Shown piece by piece: positions 25,296 to 33,828 of a stretch of 36,253 nt of DNA. The first letter of the stretch is position 1. Each line of letters begins with the position of its first letter. The DNA is taken from positions 1 through 36,253 of the forward strand of contig DAHVFB010000024.1 in NCBI GenBank assembly GCA_027317185.1. The letters are read 5' to 3'. The DNA is from Deltaproteobacteria bacterium (lineage in GTDB: Bacteria > Desulfobacterota > Binatia > Binatales > Binataceae). The notes under the pieces are model-generated. The model worked only from the letters and a program-made list of their open reading frames with translations, had not been told where the DNA came from and searched no databases. The position numbers were made by a program, and so were the translations under genes.

Positions 25296-25703
25296 CTATG
25301 CGGACGGCGGCGCCGAGGGTGAGGAGTTGTGGCGCTGACGCAGGCGCGCGACCAGCGCCTCTTCGCTCAAGGCGCCGGAGAGCGCGGCATTGGCGGCGCA
25401 GACCAACTGCAGAATCAATCCGAACGGCTGCGCGATCGAATAAGCGATGAGCACGCCGAAGAACCATCCGATCGCGGCGAACGGGCGGCGCTTGTACAGA
25501 TGGCCGAGACCGGGAACCAGACTTAACCCGGCCGCCACCAGCGGTTGCCATGAGAGATCGCGGTTCATGATCGGAGTGCCGGCCAGCGGCGCACCACATT
25601 CCTTGCAAAAGCGTGCGTTGAAGACCACCACCGGCTGTCCGCATTGCGAACAGAACCGCGCCAATTCCGCTCCGGTTTCAGGCACGGAAAGTAAACGGCG
25701 CAT
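25296..25703 (-). CDS. Zinc-ribbon membrane protein
   Basis: A 135-residue protein. A zinc ribbon at the start (Cys18, Cys21, Cys33, Cys36: FCSQCGQ and FCKECGAPL) is followed by a hydrophobic region of two to three segments (about 55-105) that includes LVPGLGHLYKRRPFAAIGWF, similar to TM2/GlyGly-type membrane proteins, and a polar tail. The start is uncertain: ATG 25703 overlaps the FHA gene by 26 nt; ATG 25727 and GTG 25685 are alternatives, none with a clear ribosome site. It ends 6 nt before the kinase start. A zinc ribbon also occurs in the kinase, so both may bind zinc or each other. Function unknown. Confidence 0.7.
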   Translation of the reverse strand: MRRLLSVPETGAELARFCSQCGQPVVVFNARFCKECGAPLAGTPIMNRDLSWQPLVAAGLSLVPGLGHLYKRRPFAAIGWFFGVLIAYSIAQPFGLILQLVCAANAALSGALSEEALVARLRQRHNSSPSAPPSA

Positions 25704-26949
25704 CGCCGAGGGCAATCGTGTCGCCATCGTTGATGCGCGCCTCGCCTATACGTTGGCCGCTGACGTAGGTCCCGTTCTGGCTGGAAAGATCGTGCAATTC
25801 GAAGCCGCCATTGGCCGCCACGATTTGCGCATGGTGGCGCGAGACCGACGGATGGCTCACCACGATATCGTTATCGAGCGCACGGCCCATTCGGGTCGGG
25901 GCTGCGGGTTGGATTGCATAGCGATTCCCGCTGCCATCGATAAGGAACGGCTGCCGCGGTCCTGAAGAGATCGCAGTGTCGGGGCGGGGCGTATGGATGA
26001 ATGCCGCTTGCCGATCGCCCGGCGCTCGCGCACCCTGGCGCAAATTGAAGCGCAGCAAGTAATCGCCAATCCCAATTCGATCGCCGTCGCGCAGCGGCGC
26101 GGTTTCCACCACGTTACCGTTCACGGTGGTGCCGGACGCGATTGCGATGCTCTTTATCGACCAGCCGTCGCTTTGCCGCGTGAGCAATGCGTGCCGCGCC
26201 TGCACATGAGGATCGCCAAACAAGCCGACGGCATTTTCCTCGGCCCGTCCCACCGTGACGGTCGATTTTTCGAGCCGGAACTGACGCCCGGCCAAACGAC
26301 CGGCTTCGACCACCAGCCATGCATTTTTGGTCAGCTCCTGGACCAATCCGATCGCTAATCCGATCGCCAGCCCGAGCACGGACAGCCCTATCAGTCTTGA
26401 CAAAAGTCCGCCGCCGCCCCCCATGCTGATGGGATCGAACAACAAACCGCCAATAAAACCGCCGGTCAATCCGCCGATCCCGCCCTTGACCAGGTTATTG
26501 AGCGATAGCGTGGCGCCGCCAACCGCGATCCCAAGCATCAAACCGGTAAAGGCCCAGCCTATCGTTCGCGCCAGGATCAACCATCCGAAAGCGCCGGCTC
26601 GATTCACCCCCCATCCGCCGTCTATCAGCACCGCGGTGAATAGAACATTGGCGTAGTAAACCGCCGGTAATCCAATCACGAAGCAAATCACAAATCCGCG
26701 CAAAAAATCCCGCGTGGTGCGTGGCGTGATCTCGAGCGTCTGCGATTCGCTGGCGATGATCAGGCCGCCGATAAGCGCCCACAGCAGCGCCATCGAGATG
26801 ATTCCGGCGAGCTGCGTCCAGGCGGTCTGATTCTGAGTCAGCGAATGGCCGCGCGCGGCAAGTTCGACCGGAATCCAGCCGATCGCGCCGCCGGCCAGAC
26901 CGGCCATAGCCATGAACGTCAATTGGCGCCGATCGACCGATCCATTCAT
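25678..26949 (-). CDS. Membrane protein with two FHA domains
   Basis: A 423-residue protein. About 200 N-terminal residues form several hydrophobic segments separated by glycine-rich turns, including GGIGGLTGGFIGGLLF. Two FHA domains follow. FHA1 (about 211-303) has a GRAEEN start but lacks the usual Ser-Arg-His core (QARHALL). FHA2 (about 337-422) is complete: GRALDNDIV, SVSRHH (Ser370) and NGTYVSG (392-398), the phosphothreonine-binding residues. FHA domains read phosphothreonine made by Ser/Thr kinases. It heads the operon that ends with such a kinase. GGAGGGAG lies 8 nt before the ATG. It probably serves as a membrane scaffold or sensor for that kinase. Confidence 0.85.
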   Translation of the reverse strand: MNGSVDRRQLTFMAMAGLAGGAIGWIPVELAARGHSLTQNQTAWTQLAGIISMALLWALIGGLIIASESQTLEITPRTTRDFLRGFVICFVIGLPAVYYANVLFTAVLIDGGWGVNRAGAFGWLILARTIGWAFTGLMLGIAVGGATLSLNNLVKGGIGGLTGGFIGGLLFDPISMGGGGGLLSRLIGLSVLGLAIGLAIGLVQELTKNAWLVVEAGRLAGRQFRLEKSTVTVGRAEENAVGLFGDPHVQARHALLTRQSDGWSIKSIAIASGTTVNGNVVETAPLRDGDRIGIGDYLLRFNLRQGARAPGDRQAAFIHTPRPDTAISSGPRQPFLIDGSGNRYAIQPAAPTRMGRALDNDIVVSHPSVSRHHAQIVAANGGFELHDLSSQNGTYVSGQRIGEARINDGDTIALGDAPFTFRA

Positions 26950-27095
26950 GCAAACTGCTCCCTCCGAATCTGATTAGCCCGCGGCGACGACTATGTCGCG
27001 ATCATATTAACATAACCAGCCGCTCAGCCGCGTGCGAGTTGCCGAAATAGGGCTGAAAGGCGCATCATTTGCCTCGTTCCCAGTGGAACTGAGCC

Positions 27096-28340
27096 ATGGC
27101 TGACAAAGAACTGGTAAATCCACCGTTCGGGCCGCTGCAGGGGGTTCGGATACTTTCCAGCGGATCGCTGATCGCGGGCCCTTTCGGGGCTGAGCTGGCG
27201 GCCGAAATGGGCGCGGAAGTGATCCAGGTCGAGCGGGTCGGGACCGGCGATCGGGGATGGCGCCAATTCGGCCCGATGCTCCCGGCGCGTGCGGGCCTGG
27301 ACCCAGTCAGCACCACCTGGGCGCAGGAACGCCGCAACGTGTTCTGCGTGACGCTCGATCCGAGTCTGCCGCGCGGCCGGGAAATTTTTCTCAAGCTGGC
27401 GGCGCGCGCGGAAATCTGGATCGAAAACTCGAAGGCCCGCACTTGGGACAAATGGGGCCTCGACGACGCGACGGTATGGGCGCTGAACCCGCAACTGGTG
27501 ATCACGCATGTTTCCGGCTTCGGCCAAACCGGCGATCCCGAATTTCTCAAGCGGCCATCTTACGATTATATCGGCCAGGCGATGGGCGGGATTATGGATC
27601 AGACCGGCTTTCCCGACCCCCATCCGCCCACCCGCGGCGCGCCATGGCTGGGCGATTACATCACGGCGCTGTTCTCTTTGTGGTCGTCGCTCGCCGGGCT
27701 GACCTATGCGCGGGCAACCGGCAAGGGCCAAGCGATCGATCTGGCGCAATACGAGGCGATTCACCGGCTGTTGGGCGGCACCATGATCGAGTACTTCGAG
27801 CGCGGCATAATTCGTGAGCGCCTCGGCAACAAGGCGCGCGATTTCCAGCCCGGCGATACTTTTCAGTGCCGTGATGGCTGGATCGTAATCGCCGCACTGG
27901 CGGGGGAACCATACGATAATATACTGCGTACGCTGGGACTCGATCCGGCGGACGACCGTTGGCAGCGGGCGCGCACGCAACCTGATTCGCCCGACGGGAT
28001 CGAATTCGACCGGCGGCTGCGCGACTGGTTGAGACCCTTGAGCGTTGAACATGCGGTTCCGACGCTTAACGCAATGAAAGTAGCCTCATCGCCCGTGCTC
28101 AATGCGCGTGCGATGGCGGAGCATCCGCAATACGGCGCCCGCGGCGTGCATGTCCAATGGGACGATGAGGTCTCGGGGCCGATTCGCGGAATCGGCGTGA
28201 TCCCGCGCTTCTCGCAAACGCCGGGCGGCATCTTCCGGGGATCGGTACCGGTCGGCCATGACAACCATCGGGTTTATCGCGATCTGCTGGGACTTGGCGA
28301 CGCCGAAATTCAGCAACTCCAGCGCGAACATATAATTTAG
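27096..28340 (+). CDS. Family III CoA-transferase, CaiB-like
   Basis: A 414-residue family III CoA-transferase, distinct from the one at 18128. Visible: PLQGVRILSSGSLIAGPFGA, MGAEVIQVERVGTGDRGW, the ERRNVFCVTLD strand, and GKGQAIDLAQYEAIHRLL with the acidic residues at the catalytic position (Asp or the Glu of YEA). Next comes GDTFQCRDGWIVIAAL, which resembles CaiB (carnitine/gamma-butyrobetaine CoA-transferase). The C-terminal SPVLNARAMAEHPQYGARGV segment is typical. It is 16 nt upstream of the MetE-like gene and very probably forms an operon with it. The acyl substrate cannot be told from sequence alone. Confidence 0.92.
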   Translation: MADKELVNPPFGPLQGVRILSSGSLIAGPFGAELAAEMGAEVIQVERVGTGDRGWRQFGPMLPARAGLDPVSTTWAQERRNVFCVTLDPSLPRGREIFLKLAARAEIWIENSKARTWDKWGLDDATVWALNPQLVITHVSGFGQTGDPEFLKRPSYDYIGQAMGGIMDQTGFPDPHPPTRGAPWLGDYITALFSLWSSLAGLTYARATGKGQAIDLAQYEAIHRLLGGTMIEYFERGIIRERLGNKARDFQPGDTFQCRDGWIVIAALAGEPYDNILRTLGLDPADDRWQRARTQPDSPDGIEFDRRLRDWLRPLSVEHAVPTLNAMKVASSPVLNARAMAEHPQYGARGVHVQWDDEVSGPIRGIGVIPRFSQTPGGIFRGSVPVGHDNHRVYRDLLGLGDAEIQQLQREHII

Positions 28341-28356
28341 AGTGGTGGAATATCCG

Positions 28357-29391
28357 ATGGGTAAGCGCGACTTATTGCCGACTACCGTAGTTGGAAGTTA
28401 TCCGCAGCCGGACTGGCTGATCGATCGCGAAAAGCTGCTGGGCAATCTGCCGTTTCGGGTGCGGGCCGCCGGTCTATGGCGAGTGCCCGAGCCGTGGCTC
28501 GAACAGGCTCAGGACGACGCGACGATCATGGCGATTCACGAAATGGAGCGCGCCGGGATCGATATCATCAGCGATGGCGAGATGCGCCGCGAGAGCTATT
28601 CGAACCGGCTGGCGAACGCACTTGGCGGTGTCGATCGCACCAAAACCGGCCACAACCTCGATCGTACCGGCAAGCCGCATGATGTGCCGCTGGTCTCCGG
28701 GCCGATTCGGCGGCTCGGTCCAGTTGAAGTGCGCGACCTCACTTTTCTTCGGCAACATACCAGCCGCAGAGTTAAAATCACTTTGCCCGGGCCTTTTACC
28801 ATGACCCAGCAGGCCGAAAACGCTCATTATCCCGACGAAGAGGCCTTGGCGATGGATTTCGCGGTGGCGGTCAACGCGGAAATCAAGGATTTGTTCGCTG
28901 CGGGCGCCGACGTGGTGCAGATCGACGATCCATATATGGAAGCGCGTTACGAAAAAGCGCGCCAGTTTGGAATCAAGGCGCTCAACCGCGCGCTCGAAGG
29001 CGTGCAGGGCATCACCGCGGTCCATCTATGCATGGGCTACGCGCATGTGGTGAAGCGTCAGAAACCGAACAGCTATGCGTTTCTGGCGGAACTGGAAGAT
29101 TCGGCCGCCCACCAGATCTCGATTGAGGCGGCGCAGCCAAAGCTTGATCTTTCGGTGCTCAAACAACTGCGGACGAAAACCGTAATACTGGGCGTGCTGG
29201 ATCTGAACGATCCCACTATCGAAACGCCAGCGACGGTGGCCGAAAGGATTCGTGCGGCGCTCAAGTTTGTCGAACCGGATCGACTGGTGATCGCGCCCGA
29301 CTGCGGCATGAAGTATCTGCCGCGCGCGGTGGCCTGGGGCAAACTTAAAGCGATGGTTGAGGGTGTGGCGATGGTCCGCGACGAACTGTAG
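28357..29391 (+). CDS. MetE-C-like zinc-dependent methyl/alkyl transferase (stand-alone)
   Basis: A 344-residue TIM-barrel of the cobalamin-independent methionine synthase C-terminal family. Zinc ligands follow the His-x-Cys...Cys pattern: His223 and Cys225 in HLCMGY, and Cys316 in APDCGMKYLP. Thiol-activating relatives include MetE and the epoxyalkane:coenzyme M transferase. Also visible are TVVGSYPQPDW at the start, ISDGEMRRESYSN (around 71-83) and QIDDPYMEAR (189-198). ATG 28357 has GGTGGA 7 nt ahead and is chosen over GTG 28342. The N-terminal folate-binding half of true MetE is missing, so methionine synthesis from methyl-folate is unlikely. A decayed copy of its 3' end lies at 30557-30648. 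It sits directly behind a CoA-transferase, hinting at a catabolic role. Confidence 0.88.
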   Translation: MGKRDLLPTTVVGSYPQPDWLIDREKLLGNLPFRVRAAGLWRVPEPWLEQAQDDATIMAIHEMERAGIDIISDGEMRRESYSNRLANALGGVDRTKTGHNLDRTGKPHDVPLVSGPIRRLGPVEVRDLTFLRQHTSRRVKITLPGPFTMTQQAENAHYPDEEALAMDFAVAVNAEIKDLFAAGADVVQIDDPYMEARYEKARQFGIKALNRALEGVQGITAVHLCMGYAHVVKRQKPNSYAFLAELEDSAAHQISIEAAQPKLDLSVLKQLRTKTVILGVLDLNDPTIETPATVAERIRAALKFVEPDRLVIAPDCGMKYLPRAVAWGKLKAMVEGVAMVRDEL

Positions 29392-29451
29392 CCCCTGTAA
29401 GAATCGGAAGCTTCACTGTCTCGCCAATCTTGACTGCGGATTTTTCTTGTA

Positions 29452-30513
29452 ATGGGCAACCCGATCGCGCGCGAACTGGTCATGACCTACGGCTGGAATG
29501 CGACCGCCTATCAAACTTTGAACCCGGGATTAAGGCATTGGTTCGCGGCTGGAGTCCCGGCCGTCGTCGCCTACACCCGCCGCCAAAACATAATGCTGGT
29601 GGCAGGCGCACCGGTATGCGACGCAGACGCGCTGCGACCGGTGGTCGCGCAGTTCGAACGCTTTGCCGGCCAACAGGGATGCCGTGTCTGTTACGTCTGC
29701 GCGGCCGAGCGCCTGCGTGATCTGATTGCGGATTCCGATGCCCATGCGACCGTAGTGATTGGTGCGCAACCGGTCTGGCATCCGCAGGAATGGCCGGCTC
29801 TGATCGCCTCGCGTCGCTCGCTGCGCGCGCAACTCGCCCGGGCACGCAACAAGGGCGTCACGATTGAATCAATTCCATGCTCGCAGGCAATCAACAATGC
29901 CGAACTCGACCACGTGCGCGAGGAATGGCTGCACGCGCGTGGTCTGCCGCCGCTGCATTTTATGGTCGAGCCGCGAGTGTTGCGCAGCGGCGGGAGCGAT
30001 CGCGTAGTGTTCGTCGCGCGCCACGCGGGATCGGCGGTTGCGTTTCTGGTCGCCTCGCCGATAGTAGGGCGCAAAGGCTATCTGATCGAGCAGATCGCTC
30101 GATCGCCGCACGCGCCCAACGGCTCAAGTGAATTGTTGATCGACGCCGCCATGCGAAGCTTTGCTGCTCAGGACCGGGTTTACGCCACGCTCGGCTTGGT
30201 AGCGCTTTCAAACCAGGCTCTCGATGCCAGCGCAATCAATCCCTGGTGGCTGCGCCTAATGATGAAATTCGCACGCGAGCATGCCAACCGCTTCTATAAT
30301 TTCCGTGGCCTGGAGCACTTTCGCACAAAACTGGCGCCCGCCCGTTGGGAGACGATTTATGCAATCTCGAACGAACGCAGTTTTTCGCTCCGCACGCTCT
30401 ACGCAATCGGCGCGGCATTCTCGGGCATCTCTCCGTGGCAGGCGATCGCTCGTGGCCTGATCCGGGCGCTCAGCCATGAGGCTCGCCGGCTGCGCCAGCA
30501 TAGATCTGCATAA
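29452..30513 (+). CDS. Solo DUF2156 (MprF-C-like) protein, soluble
   Basis: A 353-residue protein matching the catalytic domain of phosphatidylglycerol lysyltransferases (MprF/DUF2156, a GNAT-like double fold). Visible: TAYQTLNPGLRHWFA and VVAYTRRQNIMLVAGAP near the start, HFMVEPRVL, VGRKGYLIEQIARSPHAPNG (about 205-224) with ELLIDAAM after it, and YATLGLVALS. MprF has a large membrane flippase part; here there is no transmembrane segment, so it is a solo cytoplasmic domain. Such solo members may transfer an aminoacyl group to a lipid or other acceptor, but none of this is shown here. The ATG has no clear ribosome site. The gene lies between the MetE-like gene and its decayed copy. Confidence 0.8.
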   Translation: MGNPIARELVMTYGWNATAYQTLNPGLRHWFAAGVPAVVAYTRRQNIMLVAGAPVCDADALRPVVAQFERFAGQQGCRVCYVCAAERLRDLIADSDAHATVVIGAQPVWHPQEWPALIASRRSLRAQLARARNKGVTIESIPCSQAINNAELDHVREEWLHARGLPPLHFMVEPRVLRSGGSDRVVFVARHAGSAVAFLVASPIVGRKGYLIEQIARSPHAPNGSSELLIDAAMRSFAAQDRVYATLGLVALSNQALDASAINPWWLRLMMKFAREHANRFYNFRGLEHFRTKLAPARWETIYAISNERSFSLRTLYAIGAAFSGISPWQAIARGLIRALSHEARRLRQHRSA

Positions 30514-30556
30514 CGCCATCACGGCTGATAACGACATTCAATCAGGCCGCAATTCG

Positions 30557-30648
30557 TTGGCGATCGTGCCTGGCTGCGGCATTAAGTAGCTGCTGCGGCG
30601 GCCTTGGCAGACCTAAAGCGATAATTGAGGGCCCGCCGATCGTCCGCG
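30557..30648 (+). pseudogene. Decayed 3' fragment of the MetE-C-like gene
   Basis: Bases 30557-30597 match 29284-29324 in 33 of 41 positions, and 30612-30648 match 29344-29380 in about 29 of 37, with small gaps between the blocks. Translated, the fragment reads LAIVPGCGIK, then a stop (TAG), and after a frame change PKAIIEGPPIVRVR, corresponding to LVIAPDCGMK and LKAMVEGVAMVRDE of the intact gene. The zinc-ligand Cys is still recognisable. With in-frame stops and a frameshift it cannot be expressed; it is a relic of an old duplication. The 308-nt gap 30514-30821 otherwise holds only the start region of the DUF1329 gene. Confidence 0.75.
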
Positions 30649-30821
30649 TCCGTCTTTCCACCTGACAATTCCTGCTCGACTCTATTCCGCCGGAGCGTTT
30701 AGCCTCGCGACCGCACGATTGTTCTTCTATTTTCGATAAGCCATAACATATCTTGTGAAAAGTTTTACTTATGCTAAACGTACCTCAAACAGCTACTTGG
30801 ACGGGTCAAGAGGACCAGACC

Positions 30822-32120
30822 ATGCGTACCAATGCATACGTGATGATAGTGATCGTCAGCGTTTTCCTAGGCGTGGGGATGGGTGCGGCACAGGAGGAGG
30901 GCGCTCCACCGCTTAAACCCGGAACCGTAATCGACATGCACAACTGGCAACAGTACAAGGCTTACATGCCGATTGGCTTGCAGATGCTATTCGCGGGGCA
31001 GGAGGCGTGGAAACTTGAACCGGATTATCGGATGACGATCGGGCCAACGCATCATTATAAATGGCCGACTTACGATCAGAACACCGAAAAATATTCCCAC
31101 CTGGTGAAGATTGATAATCTTCCAAATGGCGGCCATACGATCTCGGGTTATGTAGCCGGCCTGCCATTTCCGAGTCCGAGCGAACCGCTTAAGGCATGGA
31201 AGATGCTCGTGAATGTCTGGTACCGCCCGCTGCCGTGGGAGGAATGCGCACCGGCCGGGCATGTTTATCGCCGTGACCGGTTCGGCAATGAAAATTTGAC
31301 GGTCGTCACACAGTCGTATCGCAGATTCAGCCACATTAGCGATCCGATCGAGCCGGTGACCGATCCCGCCGCGCAGGGTATCGACTACAGCGAATTCCTA
31401 CAGGTGCAACAGCCCGAACAGGCGCGCTATACCGCGCAGCTCACCCTCTATTATGTCGACATGACCAAATCCGAGGACGTCTTCGTCTTCATTCCGGCTT
31501 TGCGGCGCACGCTGCGTCTATCGAGCGCCGCGCGCTGCTCACCGGTGGTCGGCTCGGATTTTTCACAGGATGATGTACACACCGGATGGAACGGTGGTTT
31601 CGTGCGCTGGGACGCGAAGTTCCTGCGTACCGGATGGGTGCCAAGCCTGGTTCAGGTAGATCCCAAAATTTACGGCCTGCGCAGCACCTTCGACGGCGCG
31701 CTGATGCCAAAACCGGTGGTGGGTGAATGGGAGATGCGCCCGGTGAATGTTATCAGCGTCAAGCGGATCGCTTCACAGCGCGCCGGCTACTGTTACGGCG
31801 ATCGCGTGATGTATGTTGACGCCGAAAGCTGGGCCAATTTGTGGAGCGATCTTTACGACATGAACATGAAATATTGGAAGTTCCAGATGATCGCACATCC
31901 TGGCGCCAAAATTCCGGGAGTCGGCTATACCACTGATTCGGGTCGCTTCATTGAAGTTATCTGGGATACCCAGAGCGGCCATATCAGCGGCGTCACTTCG
32001 ACCGCGCCCAACGGTGACGATGTCCGCGCCAATGCTGACTGCGAGAACTACAACGGCACCAACTATACCGTCGCGGCCAAATACAACACCGTCTCGGCGT
32101 TATCTTCGATCATGCGGTAA
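30822..32120 (+). CDS. DUF1329 exported protein
   Basis: A 432-residue secreted protein. The signal peptide is residues 1 to ~23 (MRTNAYVMIVIVSVFLGVGM, cleavage near GAA-QE). The body is the DUF1329 family (lipoprotein-sorting-like, periplasmic or outer-membrane associated): GTVIDMHNWQQYKAYMP, PDYRMTIGPTHHYKWPT, FVFIPALRRTLRLSSAARC (a conserved family block) and DFSQDDVHTGWNGG. Length is usual for the family. AGAGGA lies 8 nt before ATG 30822; an in-frame ATG at 30771 would put 17 polar residues before the signal peptide. DUF1329 proteins are often linked with lipid or hydrocarbon handling and the cell envelope; the exact role is unknown. The stop is 10 bp from the convergent PfkB-SIS gene. 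Confidence 0.88.
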   Translation: MRTNAYVMIVIVSVFLGVGMGAAQEEGAPPLKPGTVIDMHNWQQYKAYMPIGLQMLFAGQEAWKLEPDYRMTIGPTHHYKWPTYDQNTEKYSHLVKIDNLPNGGHTISGYVAGLPFPSPSEPLKAWKMLVNVWYRPLPWEECAPAGHVYRRDRFGNENLTVVTQSYRRFSHISDPIEPVTDPAAQGIDYSEFLQVQQPEQARYTAQLTLYYVDMTKSEDVFVFIPALRRTLRLSSAARCSPVVGSDFSQDDVHTGWNGGFVRWDAKFLRTGWVPSLVQVDPKIYGLRSTFDGALMPKPVVGEWEMRPVNVISVKRIASQRAGYCYGDRVMYVDAESWANLWSDLYDMNMKYWKFQMIAHPGAKIPGVGYTTDSGRFIEVIWDTQSGHISGVTSTAPNGDDVRANADCENYNGTNYTVAAKYNTVSALSSIMR

Positions 32121-32130
32121 ACTTTCGGCT

Positions 32131-33828
32131 TCAGTGCGATTCGTTACGACGCCCCGCGACCACCTTGAGTTTGCGGGGCGTCGCGCTCTGGGCTGCGGCC
32201 CGATGGCGGGCGGCTTCGCCGAGCGTGCCTGCGCGATGCCATCGGCTGTATTCCTCGAGCGTCAGCCCGCGGCTCACTTCAAGCGCGACCGACAACGCCG
32301 CCAGCACATACACCTGCCCCAGCACGCTGATTCGCGGCGCCAGTCCGAGTACCCCGCCGTCTTCCTTGACCGGCGCATGAATCACCAGGTCGGCGATCTG
32401 CGACAACTCCGATCCGTCGTTGCCGGTGATCGCGATCAACTGTGCGCCGTGCTCTTTGATCGCGGTGGCGGTGGCGATCAACTCGCTGGTGTTGCCACTG
32501 TTGGAGATTGCGATCACCACGTCGTCGCGATCGACCTGGCCGAGGCTGCCGTGCAGGGTCTCGGTCGCATGCAGGAAAGTGGCGGGCGTCCCGACCGAGC
32601 AGAACAGGCTCGCCGCATAACGCGCGACATGCTCCGGCTTGCCGACGCCGGTCACGTGGACGCGGCCCTGGATCGCCTCCGCGGTGCGGATTAAAGCGAC
32701 CGCCTGCGAGATGTCCTTGATCTCCAGGCGGCGCTTGAGCCGCCCCAGTTCGATTATCGATCGATCGAAAAATCGTTTGACTTCGACCGTGGGATCGAGC
32801 ACCGCGCCGGTTGCGTTGCTGCGGGTGGTACCGCGCGGATGGTTTCGCGTGGGCAGCCGTTGACCATACAGCTTGACGATCTCCTCACGCAGTTCGAACC
32901 CCGATGGAAATGCGCCCAGACGGCTGACGCATACCGCGCCGGCCGCGTTGCCGAGCTTGCCGAGGACATCCCACGGCAGTTTCCAGCGCAAGCCCGCCAG
33001 CATCGCGCCCAGGAACGCATCGCCGGCGCCGGTGGTATCGATCTGATGCACTTTGAAGGCGGGCACCCGCAGGACGGTATTTTTCGCCGCGATCGCGCAG
33101 CCGCGATCGCCGTCGGTAATCACCACCGCGCGAGTGCCGTAGCGCGCGCGGATGGCCTGGGCCAGCTTGAGCACGTCGCGATCGGACTCGACCAGCTCGC
33201 GCGCCGCCGACTTGGCCGGCTTCAAATAGGTCGCCAGCCGCAGCGCGCGGTCGAGCTCGGCCGGAGTGCCTAGCACCGAACAGGCATCCGAGGGCGGCAC
33301 GTCTACATCGAGCACGGTCGGAATCGAATTAGCGCGCGCCAGTTGCAGAAGCGCAATCACGGTTCGCAATGGGAGCTGCGAAATTTCGGTCGAGATCAGA
33401 TGCGCCCCGCGCAGGAAGGGGCCGTGACGCCGGGCAATCTCGTGATGTTTCAGCTCGGCGGTGGCCCCGCGCACCATGTAGATTGCGCGGTTGCCGGCAC
33501 CGTCCACGAACACGGTCGAAAATGAACTCGCGCCGCCGTCGAGCGTCAGATGATGCCGGATGCCGAGGCGATCCATCCCGTTGCGCAGAAACTCGCCGTG
33601 CCGATCGTCGCCCATCTTGCCGCAAATACCGACGTTGAGACCCAGGATGCGGGCCCATCCAAGATGGTTGAGCACCACCCCGCCAACCGCCGCACGTTCC
33701 ATCCCGGCGCCGGCGCGATGGGTGTCGAGCACAATCTTTTCGTCGGCGCCGACGATGCGCGGGGTGCGGTAGAACAGGTCGACCACCATGCTCCCGCAGC
33801 CGACTACGTCCAGCCGTCTGTCAGCCAC
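32131..33828 (-). CDS. PfkB carbohydrate kinase fused to a KdsD-type SIS isomerase domain
   Basis: A 565-residue bifunctional protein. The N-terminal half (1 to ~325) is a PfkB/ribokinase fold: LDVVGCGSMVVDLFY, MGDDRHGEFL, and the ATP/anion-hole motif DTTGAGDAFLGAML with catalytic Asp270. The C-terminal half (about 345-530) is a SIS domain like arabinose-5-phosphate isomerase (KdsD): VTGVGKPEHVARYAASLF, HATETLHGSLG (His420, Glu423, His426), AISNSGNTSEL (440-450) and LGLAPRISVLG. The CBS pair that follows SIS in KdsD is absent. A kinase could make a sugar phosphate that the same protein isomerises. Its start overlaps the DapA-type gene by 8 nt, so the two are translationally coupled. The substrate is unknown. 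Confidence 0.85.
   Translation of the reverse strand: MADRRLDVVGCGSMVVDLFYRTPRIVGADEKIVLDTHRAGAGMERAAVGGVVLNHLGWARILGLNVGICGKMGDDRHGEFLRNGMDRLGIRHHLTLDGGASSFSTVFVDGAGNRAIYMVRGATAELKHHEIARRHGPFLRGAHLISTEISQLPLRTVIALLQLARANSIPTVLDVDVPPSDACSVLGTPAELDRALRLATYLKPAKSAARELVESDRDVLKLAQAIRARYGTRAVVITDGDRGCAIAAKNTVLRVPAFKVHQIDTTGAGDAFLGAMLAGLRWKLPWDVLGKLGNAAGAVCVSRLGAFPSGFELREEIVKLYGQRLPTRNHPRGTTRSNATGAVLDPTVEVKRFFDRSIIELGRLKRRLEIKDISQAVALIRTAEAIQGRVHVTGVGKPEHVARYAASLFCSVGTPATFLHATETLHGSLGQVDRDDVVIAISNSGNTSELIATATAIKEHGAQLIAITGNDGSELSQIADLVIHAPVKEDGGVLGLAPRISVLGQVYVLAALSVALEVSRGLTLEEYSRWHRAGTLGEAARHRAAAQSATPRKLKVVAGRRNESH

Noticed and set aside
27024-28052. Long open frame on the minus strand (342 codons)
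   Set aside because: Antisense to the CaiB-like CoA-transferase; its protein has no recognisable motifs, and GC-rich codon use creates such frames.
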